A DNA stretch of 64,000 nucleotides from Roseisalinus antarcticus. GTDB lineage: Bacteria; Pseudomonadota; Alphaproteobacteria; Rhodobacterales; Rhodobacteraceae. The stretch lies in NCBI RefSeq assembly GCF_900172355.1, contig NZ_FWFZ01000001.1, positions 310,001 through 374,000 of the forward strand, written 5' to 3'. The notes under the pieces were generated by a model. It worked only from the letters and a program-made list of their open reading frames with translations, made no database searches and was not told the DNA's origin. Position numbers and translations under genes: made by a program. Below are positions 29,084 to 36,129 of this stretch, piece by piece (within the stretch, counting starts at the first letter, position 1; the number at the start of each line of letters is the position of its first letter).

Positions 29084-29899
29084 ATGACGACACTGGCGCA
29101 GATGGCGGTGGAGGTTCTGACCACGGCGGACGGCCGGGCCAAGACGGCGCTGTCCCGGCGGCATGCGGCGGCCTGGGGCGAGGCGCGGCAGGCCGGAACG
29201 CCGATCCCGGTGGGCCGCGCCAGCCCGCCGCCGCGCCCCGCCCGGCCCGCGCATCCGGAGCTCTTGTCGCCGCGAGAGATGCCGAAACGCCGCCCCGGGA
29301 CCGAGGCCGGGCGGCTCGCCATGCTGCACGCGGTGGCGCATATCGAGCTCAACGCCGTGGATCTGCACTGGGACATCATCGCGCGGTTCTCCGGCACGCC
29401 CATGCCACCGGGCTATTACGACGATTGGGTCAAGGCGGCTGACGAGGAATCGAAGCATTTCAACCTTCTGTGCGATTGCCTGGAGGCGCGGGGCAGCCAT
29501 TACGGCGCATTGCCCGCCCATGCCGGCATGTGGCAGGCGGCCGAGGACACCGCGCAGGATTTCATGGGACGCCTTGCCGTGGTGCCGATGGTGCTGGAGG
29601 CACGGGGTTTGGACGTGACGCCGGGGATGATCGCACTTTTCCGCAAGGCCGGCGCCGAGGACGTGATCGCGGCCCTCGAGACCATCTATGCCGAGGAGGT
29701 CCATCACGTGGCCTACGGCGCGAAATGGTTCCATTTCCTCTGCGGCCGCGACAACCTTGACCCTGTGGTGGCCTTCCACGCCCTTGTGCGGCGCCATTTC
29801 CCGGGCGGGACCAAGCCGCCGTTCAACGAGGAAAAACGCGCCGAGGCCGGGCTTCCGCCCGATTTCTACTGGCCGCTCGCGGAGGAAAACGCGCGATAG
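29084..29899 (+). CDS. DUF455 family ferritin-like protein
   Basis: 271 residues. Helical segments carry carboxylate/His pairs typical of a ferritin-like di-iron fold: AMLHAVAHIELNAVDLHWD, DEESKHFNLLCDCLE, and IYAEEVHHVAYGAKWFHFL. The N-terminal 60 residues include a proline-rich spacer ([11 protein letters not shown]). Family members are annotated as DUF455, some as tRNA-hydroxylase-like; a reaction is not established. ATG 29084 follows GAAGGGGCGGGCG; the ATG at 29069 lies within the repeat element and is less likely. It follows the peroxiredoxin gene by 105 bases. Confidence 0.88.
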   Translation: MTTLAQMAVEVLTTADGRAKTALSRRHAAAWGEARQAGTPIPVGRASPPPRPARPAHPELLSPREMPKRRPGTEAGRLAMLHAVAHIELNAVDLHWDIIARFSGTPMPPGYYDDWVKAADEESKHFNLLCDCLEARGSHYGALPAHAGMWQAAEDTAQDFMGRLAVVPMVLEARGLDVTPGMIALFRKAGAEDVIAALETIYAEEVHHVAYGAKWFHFLCGRDNLDPVVAFHALVRRHFPGGTKPPFNEEKRAEAGLPPDFYWPLAEENAR

Positions 29900-30069
29900 G
29901 CACAGATTTCGGCGGGAAATTGCTCATCCGCCGACAAAGCCGGCAGATCGGGCCCCGCCGGGGGGCGAACGACTTGCGACCACAACTCCCCGCCGCTATC
30001 CCCCAAGAGGCGTCTGTCGGTTGGGGGACTGATCGGCGTCAAAAACGGGTTGGGACAGGACAAAGAGAC

Positions 30070-31389
30070 GTGAGATCTCGGATTGCACAGCGGATACATG
30101 CCGCCCTTGAGCGCAAATTGCCGGAACGCCGGCTTTTCATCCGGTCGGAGACCGAGACCCGCTTCATACGACTGAAACCCGAGACCCAGCTTCTGGCCTG
30201 GATAGGCGCCGCGGGCCTGGTGTCTTGGAGCATCATCGCCACGGCGATCCTACTGATGGATTCGATCGGCGCCGGCAATTTCCGCGCCCAGGCCCTGCGC
30301 GACCAGATGATCTACGAAGAGCGGCTGAACGCCATGTCGATGGAGCGGGACCTGCGGGCCTCCGAAGCCACCGCCGCGCAGGAGCGGTTCGCGATCACCC
30401 TGCGGCAGGTCAGCGTCATGCAGACCGAGCTGTTGCAGGCCGAGACCGAGGTGCGCGAGCTCAAGGACGGGATCGAGGTCATCCAGGCCACCCTGCGTGA
30501 CATGCGCCGGTCGCGCGACGATGCCCGCGACGAGGTGGGCGTGCTGGAAGCGCGGCTCGACATGCCCGATGGCGCGGGCGCGTCCGGGGCCGCCAGCGAC
30601 GAGATGACCGGGACGGTCGACCTGCTGGCCTCGGCCCTCGCCGAGACCGCGGCCGAGCGTGACATGATCGCCGCCGACGCGGAATTCGCCCTCGATCACG
30701 CCGCCGAAATGGAGCTTGAACTGCGTCTGCTGCAGGACAAGAACGACCAGATCTTCCGCCAACTCGAAGACGCCTTCGTCGTCTCGGTCGAGCCGATCGA
30801 ACGGATGTTCCGCGAGGCCGGTATGGACCCCGACGACCTGATCGCCCAGGTGCGCAGGGGATATTCGGGCACCGGCGGGCCGCTGACGCCGATGACCTTC
30901 TCCACCCGCGGCGGTGGCCCAGACCCCGACGCCGCGCGGGCCAACGGCATCATCGACCGGCTCGACCGGATCAACCTTTACCGAATCGCCGCCGAACGGG
31001 CGCCCTTCGACGTGCCGGTCAAGGCCAGCTTCCGCTATACCTCGGGCTTCGGGATGCGCTGGGGCCGGATGCACAACGGCACCGATTTCGCCGCCCCCGT
31101 CGGAACCCCGATCTACAGCACCGCCGATGGCGTCGTGACCCATGCCGGCTGGTCCTCGGGCTATGGCCGCCTGATCAAGATCCAGCACGAGTTCGGAATC
31201 GAGACCCGCTACGCCCATCTCAACCGAATTCGGGTCAACGTTGGCGAAAGGGTATCGCGCGGAGAGCGGATCGGTGATATGGGCAATTCCGGACGGTCGA
31301 CCGGGCCGCACCTGCACTACGAGGTGCGCATCGGTGGTCGGCCCGTAAACCCCATGATCTACATACGAGCGGGACAAGATGTTTTCTAA
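30070..31389 (+). CDS. M23 family metallopeptidase with coiled coil (LytM-type)
   Basis: 439 residues from a GTG start. One membrane span lies near residues 42-64 (LLAWIGAAGLVSWSIIATAI), then a long coiled coil (about 75-240) and a C-terminal M23 domain. Zinc ligands are visible: His335 and Asp339 in HNGTDFAAPVG, and His416 in GPHLHYEV (His414 also conserved). So it is a probable active endopeptidase of peptidoglycan, on the periplasmic side. The GTG start is inferred from RSRIAQRIHAALERKLPE being the conserved beginning; longer readings are not. It overlaps the bactofilin gene by 11 bases. Confidence 0.9.
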   Translation: MRSRIAQRIHAALERKLPERRLFIRSETETRFIRLKPETQLLAWIGAAGLVSWSIIATAILLMDSIGAGNFRAQALRDQMIYEERLNAMSMERDLRASEATAAQERFAITLRQVSVMQTELLQAETEVRELKDGIEVIQATLRDMRRSRDDARDEVGVLEARLDMPDGAGASGAASDEMTGTVDLLASALAETAAERDMIAADAEFALDHAAEMELELRLLQDKNDQIFRQLEDAFVVSVEPIERMFREAGMDPDDLIAQVRRGYSGTGGPLTPMTFSTRGGGPDPDAARANGIIDRLDRINLYRIAAERAPFDVPVKASFRYTSGFGMRWGRMHNGTDFAAPVGTPIYSTADGVVTHAGWSSGYGRLIKIQHEFGIETRYAHLNRIRVNVGERVSRGERIGDMGNSGRSTGPHLHYEVRIGGRPVNPMIYIRAGQDVF

Positions 31390-31912
31390 GAGCAAGATCA
31401 ACGAGCCGGGGCCTCGCGCCGGCGACAGCAGCTCCTCTTCGGAGACGCCGAAACCCAGCGCACCGAGCGGCAAGGAGTACAAGCCGGCCGCGCCCAAGGC
31501 CAAGCCGCCGGCGTCGATCCTGTCCGCGGACCTGCATGTGACCGGCAATCTCAAGACCTCCGGCGACATCCAGATCGAGGGCCAGGTCGATGGCGACATC
31601 CGCGCCCACCTTCTGACGGTCGGTGAAGGCGCCACCGTCAAGGGCGAGTGCATCGCCGATGACGTGGTGGTCAATGGCCGCATCGTCGGGCGTGTCCGCG
31701 GCCTCAAGGTGCGGCTGACGTCGACCGCGCGGGTCGAGGGTGACATCATCCACAAGACCATCGCGATCGAGAGCGGCGCCCATTTCGAAGGCTCGGTCCA
31801 GCGCCAGGACGACCCGCTGCAAAGCAGCGGAAGCGGCAAGCCGATGCAGAAGCCCGGCGCCAAGGCAGACGGCGCCTCGGCCAACAACTCGAACAGCGGT
31901 CAACCGTCCTGA
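31379..31912 (+). CDS. Bactofilin
   Basis: 177 residues. A Ser/Pro/Lys-rich N-terminal tail (about 1-45) is followed by the bactofilin beta-helix (about 47-140) with regularly spaced valine/glycine turns: DLHVTGNLKTSGDIQIEGQV, DGDIRAHLLTVGEGATVKGE, and ARVEGDIIHKTIAIESGAHF. The C-terminal tail is polar. Bactofilins polymerise into cytoskeletal filaments near the membrane. The start lies inside the end of the M23 gene, so the two are translated together, in line with known bactofilin/M23 pairs that set cell shape. Confidence 0.95.
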   Translation: MFSKSKINEPGPRAGDSSSSSETPKPSAPSGKEYKPAAPKAKPPASILSADLHVTGNLKTSGDIQIEGQVDGDIRAHLLTVGEGATVKGECIADDVVVNGRIVGRVRGLKVRLTSTARVEGDIIHKTIAIESGAHFEGSVQRQDDPLQSSGSGKPMQKPGAKADGASANNSNSGQPS

Positions 31913-31921
31913 TCTGACCTT

Positions 31922-33415
31922 GTGACGGACAGCATCCCACCTCCCGCATCGGGACAGGCCCCGCGCAAGCCGGGGCCTGTTTTCGTTTCCGGCTTTTGCG
32001 ACCCCGGCAAGCGTCACCTGATCCTCATCGCCGCCGTCCTGGCCTCGGCGATGGGGTTCATTGATGGCACCGTGGTCCCGATCGCGATTCCGGCGATCCG
32101 GTCCTCTCTGGGCGCGTCGCTGGGCGAGGCGACCTGGATCAACAACGCCTACATGCTGACACTCTCGGCGCTGATCCTGGCGGGCGGCGCCTTCGGCGAC
32201 CGCTTCGGTCTTGCGCGGGTGTTCACCCTGGGGATCGGGCTCTTCGTCGTGACCTCGACGATCTGCGCCCTCGCCCCCTCGCCCGAGCTGCTGATCATCG
32301 CGCGCTTCGCCCAGGGCGTGGGCGCCTCGCTGATGGTGCCGGGCTCTCTGGCAATCCTGTCGCGGGCCTATCCGCGCGAAGAGCGCGGCACCGCCATCGG
32401 AACCTGGGCCGCCGCAGCCGCGGTCACCACGGCGGCAGGGCCGATCATCGGCGGTCTGATCCTGGCCCTGGGCGGGGTCGAGATGTGGCGCGGGATCTTC
32501 GTCATCAACATCCCCATCGGCCTGGTGGCGATCTGGCTGGTGCGCCGCGGCGTCCGCGAGGACAACGCCCGCCCGGGCGACCCCATCGACCTGCGCGGCG
32601 CCGCACTGGCAAGCGCGGGGCTGGGCGCACTGGCCTGGGCCATGACCCATGCCGAATACGGCCAGGTCGGCCCGCTCCTGTTCTCCGTGGCGGGCGCGGG
32701 CGTGCTGATCCTGGGGCTGTTCGTGCTGCATGAATGGCGCTGCCCGGCGCCCATGCTGCCCCTGTCACTCTTTGCAAGCCGGACCTTCTCGGCCGCGAAT
32801 TTCGTGACCTTCACGCTCTATTTCGGCCTCTCCGCGATCCTGTTCTTTCTACCGATCCTGGTGATCGCGGCCTGGAGCATCCCCGAGATCTTTGCCGCCG
32901 CGGCCCTCGCGCCGCTGTCGATCTTCATGATGCTGTTCTCGCGCGGCTTCGGCCGGATGGCTTTGCGCGTGGGGCCCGGCGTGCTGATCGGGACCGGGGC
33001 GCTGCTGGTCGCGGTGGCCTATGGATGGCTGGCCAATTCGGTGGAGAGCAACCTGTTCTGGGCCGGGGTCCTGCCGCCGATGGCGCTTGGCGGGCTGGGG
33101 ATGGCGATGGTCGTGGCGCCGCTGTCCACGGCGGTCATGGGCTCGGTCAGCGAAGGTCAGACCGGGGCCGCATCGGGCGTGAACAACGCCGTCAGCCGGA
33201 TCGCGGGCCTGTTTGCCGTGGCCGCCATGTCGAGCGTCGTGTCCCGGGCCTATGCCGCGGCGGGCGGGCCGCTGAGTTATGGCATCCCGTCCGACGCCGA
33301 GGGCCATGCGCAGGCGATGGTCGCGGCCTTCGCCTCGGTCGCCTGGATCGCCGCGGGGCTGGCCGCGCTGTCGTCGCTGGTGGCCTTTGCCGGGGTGCTC
33401 CTGCCGAAGGACTAG
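31922..33415 (+). CDS. MFS drug-efflux transporter, DHA2 (14-TMS) family
   Basis: 497 residues with about 14 hydrophobic spans. Motif A reads LAGGAFGDRFGLARVF, and motif C-like GSLAILSRAYPREERG and AAVTTAAGPIIGGLIL are present; the first span contains GFIDGTVVPIAIPAI, typical of DHA2. The substrate is unknown. The GTG start at 31922 lies 9 bases behind the bactofilin stop; no later start keeps the first span (next ATG is codon 44). Codons 11-22 form a perfect terminator hairpin. The stop overlaps that of the convergent DUF2189 gene in CTAG. Confidence 0.88.
   Translation: MTDSIPPPASGQAPRKPGPVFVSGFCDPGKRHLILIAAVLASAMGFIDGTVVPIAIPAIRSSLGASLGEATWINNAYMLTLSALILAGGAFGDRFGLARVFTLGIGLFVVTSTICALAPSPELLIIARFAQGVGASLMVPGSLAILSRAYPREERGTAIGTWAAAAAVTTAAGPIIGGLILALGGVEMWRGIFVINIPIGLVAIWLVRRGVREDNARPGDPIDLRGAALASAGLGALAWAMTHAEYGQVGPLLFSVAGAGVLILGLFVLHEWRCPAPMLPLSLFASRTFSAANFVTFTLYFGLSAILFFLPILVIAAWSIPEIFAAAALAPLSIFMMLFSRGFGRMALRVGPGVLIGTGALLVAVAYGWLANSVESNLFWAGVLPPMALGGLGMAMVVAPLSTAVMGSVSEGQTGAASGVNNAVSRIAGLFAVAAMSSVVSRAYAAAGGPLSYGIPSDAEGHAQAMVAAFASVAWIAAGLAALSSLVAFAGVLLPKD
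31954..31988 (+). terminator. Terminator hairpin inside the 5' end of the DHA2 gene
   Basis: Perfect 10-bp stem ACAGGCCCCG / CGGGGCCTGT (31954-31963 with 31971-31980), loop CGCAAGC, then TTTCGTTT. It is 42 bases after the bactofilin stop and would end the M23/bactofilin transcript, yet it lies within codons 11-22 of the next gene. Confidence 0.75.
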
Positions 33416-34212
33416 GCCCCAGGCCGCTCGACCAATGCGCGGCGATAGATGTGCCATGTGGCATGGCCGAACACCGGCAGCGCCAGCACCAGGCCCAGGA
33501 ACCAGGGCACAAGCGCCACCAGGGTTCCCACCGCCACCACGCAGGCCCAGGCCAGCATCACCAGCAGGTTCTCGCGCACCACGCCCACGCTGAGGATCAT
33601 CGCGGTGACGAAATCCACCTCCCGGTCCAGCAACAGCGGCAAGCTGACCACGGTCAGCGAGAACAGCAGAAACGCCAGCACGCCGCCCACCGCGAGTTCG
33701 ACCGCGATCATCGTCAGGCCGTTCGGGGTGACAAACGCCTCCCACGAGCCGGAGATGTTGGTCAGCACGCCAAGTCCCATGAAGAGCGCAAAGATCATGT
33801 GGGCGAGGAAGGTCCAGAACAGGAAGTAGATCACGATGATCGCCCCCATCCACGGGATCTGCCGGCCCCTCTCGGCCCAGACCACGCCCAGGACCCTGGC
33901 CCAGTCCAGCGGCTCGCCCGCTTCCAGCCGCCGCGACACCTCGTAAAGGCCCACGGCCGCGAAAGGGGCGGCCAGCGGAAAGCCCAGCGACGTGGCCAGC
34001 ACCCAGGTCACCTGGCCCGCGCCCAGCCAGACCATGGCAAAGCCACCCAGTACGTAGACCGCCGAGAAGAAGACGCCGAACATCGGGGCGCGGCGGAAAT
34101 CCTCCAACCCCAGGCGCAGGCAGGCGCCCAGATCGCCGGGGGTCAACCGGTCATATCCCGGCAGCTTCGAGGCTGGCGGCATCACCCCGCCCGCAGCGTC
34201 CATCATCGGCAT
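33412..34212 (-). CDS. DUF2189 integral membrane protein
   Basis: 266 residues with about six hydrophobic spans (for example FGVFFSAVYVLGGFAMVWLG, MGAIIVIYFLFWTFLAHMIF, and LVALVPWFLGLVLALPVFGH). The N-terminal LGLEDFRRAPMFGVFFSAVY and the central FSLTVVSLPLLLDREVDFVTA are DUF2189 signatures. No enzymatic or transport role is established for the family. It ends in the CTAG shared with the stop of the convergent transporter gene. Confidence 0.87.
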   Translation of the reverse strand: MPMMDAAGGVMPPASKLPGYDRLTPGDLGACLRLGLEDFRRAPMFGVFFSAVYVLGGFAMVWLGAGQVTWVLATSLGFPLAAPFAAVGLYEVSRRLEAGEPLDWARVLGVVWAERGRQIPWMGAIIVIYFLFWTFLAHMIFALFMGLGVLTNISGSWEAFVTPNGLTMIAVELAVGGVLAFLLFSLTVVSLPLLLDREVDFVTAMILSVGVVRENLLVMLAWACVVAVGTLVALVPWFLGLVLALPVFGHATWHIYRRALVERPGA

Positions 34213-34264
34213 GTCCTCCCGGTCGGATCATCGCCAGACCGGCCCGCCTGCGTCAAGCGCGGTG

Positions 34265-34837
34265 TCAGCCCAGGCCGCTCTCTGCCTCGGGGACGGAGCC
34301 GGATGACAGTTTATGCAGGCTGGCGGCCACCTGGTCGGCCGTGGGCAGGTCCCCGGCCAGTTCGAGGATCGGCGCCGTCTGGGTCGAGAGCCAGCTGAGA
34401 TGGCGATGCAGGCTGCGACCGCCGAAATACAGATTGTCATAGGCCGCAGCCCAGTCGAGAAAGGCGCGGTGTGTGCGCTCCATGTCGCCGCCCGGCAGGA
34501 TCCGGGGGCCGAACCGGAGGGCCTCACGCTCGCGCAGGCGCATCATCCGCATGGCGGTGCGCAGCCGCAGAAAGACGATCAGGTCGGCCGCCGCGATCAC
34601 CGCGTCGCCCCAGCCGTCGGCAGAGCCCGCAACCACCCAGCCGCCCTGCCCCTGCGCGGCCGTCATCAGCGCCACCCGCTCGGCCGCCGGACGCTTGACC
34701 GTGAACGGCGAGGGCGTCGGCAGCCAGTAGAAATCGTCCGTATCCAGAAGCGGCACGTTCAGCGCCTCGGCCATGGCGCGGCCAAGGGTCGTCGTGCCTG
34801 TGCCCGAGCCTCCCGTGATATAGACCCGGGCGCTCAT
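34265..34837 (-). CDS. P-loop nucleotide kinase-like protein (AAA_17/adenylate kinase-like)
   Basis: 190 residues. It begins MSARVYITGGSGTGTTTLGR; the P-loop has Thr where the canonical Walker A has Lys. LLDTDDFYWLP is a substrate/metal segment as in nucleoside and shikimate kinases. LIVFLRLRTAMRMMRLRERE is the LID-side arginine region. The phosphate acceptor is unknown. The ATG follows the prfB stop by 4 bases, so both are on one mRNA. The longer reading overlaps prfB and is rejected. Confidence 0.75.
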   Translation of the reverse strand: MSARVYITGGSGTGTTTLGRAMAEALNVPLLDTDDFYWLPTPSPFTVKRPAAERVALMTAAQGQGGWVVAGSADGWGDAVIAAADLIVFLRLRTAMRMMRLREREALRFGPRILPGGDMERTHRAFLDWAAAYDNLYFGGRSLHRHLSWLSTQTAPILELAGDLPTADQVAASLHKLSSGSVPEAESGLG

Positions 34838-34841
34838 CGGC

Positions 34842-35969
34842 TCAGTCTTCGGCCTGGGCCTCGGCCCGGCTCTTGCCCGAGACATCGAGCGCGAGCGTGG
34901 CGGCCATGAAGGCGTCGAGGTCCCCGTCCAGCACCCCGCCGGTATCGGATGTCTCGTGCCCTGTGCGCAGGTCCTTCACCATCTGGTAGGGTTGCAGCAC
35001 GTAAGACCGGATCTGGTTGCCCCAGCCGGCGTCCCCCTTGTTCTCGTGGGCCTCGGTGATGGCGGCGTTCCGCCGGTCAAGCTCCATCTGGTAGAGCCGC
35101 GATTTCAGCGCCTTCATGGCGATGTCGCGGTTCTGGTGCTGGGACTTCTCAGAGCTGGTCACCACGATCCCGGTGGGAATATGGGTGATCCGCACCGCCG
35201 AATCCGTGGTGTTCACATGCTGGCCCCCCGCCCCCGAGGAGCGGTAGGTGTCGAGCCGGATGTCCGCCGGATTGACCTCGATCTCGATATTGTCGTCCAC
35301 AACCGGGTAGACCCAGACCGACGAAAACGACGTGTGCCGCCGCGCTGCCGAATCGTAGGGCGAGATCCGCACCAGCCGGTGCACGCCGCTTTCGGATTTC
35401 AGCCAGCCATAGGCGTTGGGCCCGCTGATCTTGTAGGCGGCGGACTTGATCCCCGCCTCCTCGCCCGCGCTTTCCGATTGCAGTTCCACCTTGTAGCCGT
35501 GCTTTTCGGCCCAGCGGACATACATCCGCGCCAGCATCGACGCCCAGTCACAGCTTTCGGTGCCGCCCGCGCCCGAGTTGATCTCGAGGAAGGTGTCGTT
35601 GCCGTCGGCCTCGCCGTCCAGCAGCGCCTCAAGCTCTTTCTGGGCCGCGCGGACCCTGAGATCCTTGAGCGCGGTCTCGGCCTCGCCCACGACCTCCGTG
35701 TCGTCCTCCATCTCGCCCAGCTCGATCAGCTCGACGTTGTCGGTCAGATCGCGCTTGATCGCCTTGTAGGTGTCGATCGCATCGACCAGCATCTGCCGGT
35801 CGCGCATCAGCTTCTGCGCGGCGGTGGGATCGTCCCAGAGGGTGGGATCCTCGACGCGCGCGTTGAATTCTTCCAGCCGGTGGGGGGCCGTCTCCCAGTC
35901 CATCCGCTGACGCAACAGTGCCAGCGATTTCTCGATGGCCTCGACTGTGGATTGGATTTCCGCGCGCAT
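34842..35969 (-). CDS. prfB: Peptide chain release factor 2
   Basis: 375 residues, the class I release factor for UGA and UAA. The GGQ catalytic tripeptide is at residues 248-250 ([17 protein letters not shown]). The stop-codon-reading region is [14 protein letters not shown], that is SPY where E. coli has SPF. The reading frame runs without interruption through the N-terminal part where E. coli carries its autoregulatory +1 frameshift, so that control is absent. It lies downstream of mrcA (160 bases) and is followed by a kinase-like gene. Confidence 0.97.
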   Translation of the reverse strand: MRAEIQSTVEAIEKSLALLRQRMDWETAPHRLEEFNARVEDPTLWDDPTAAQKLMRDRQMLVDAIDTYKAIKRDLTDNVELIELGEMEDDTEVVGEAETALKDLRVRAAQKELEALLDGEADGNDTFLEINSGAGGTESCDWASMLARMYVRWAEKHGYKVELQSESAGEEAGIKSAAYKISGPNAYGWLKSESGVHRLVRISPYDSAARRHTSFSSVWVYPVVDDNIEIEVNPADIRLDTYRSSGAGGQHVNTTDSAVRITHIPTGIVVTSSEKSQHQNRDIAMKALKSRLYQMELDRRNAAITEAHENKGDAGWGNQIRSYVLQPYQMVKDLRTGHETSDTGGVLDGDLDAFMAATLALDVSGKSRAEAQAED

Positions 35970-36129
35970 GGCATCCTCTTGCTGGTCCGGTCGACCTGAT
36001 AGCGAAAGGCCGCACTCCCGGCAAGGCGGAGACGTCTCCGGGCACCGATACAGCGTTCACAAACTTCCTTGCCAGTCTAGCCGAGCCATCGCCGCGATGC
36101 AGCCGACATCTCGCCGCAAGCGGCCGGCC

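Noticed and set aside
33412-33415. CTAG overlap of convergent stops (also at 42576-42579) as a regulatory element
   Set aside because: A compact arrangement of TAG stops on both strands; nothing indicates a function beyond gene packing.
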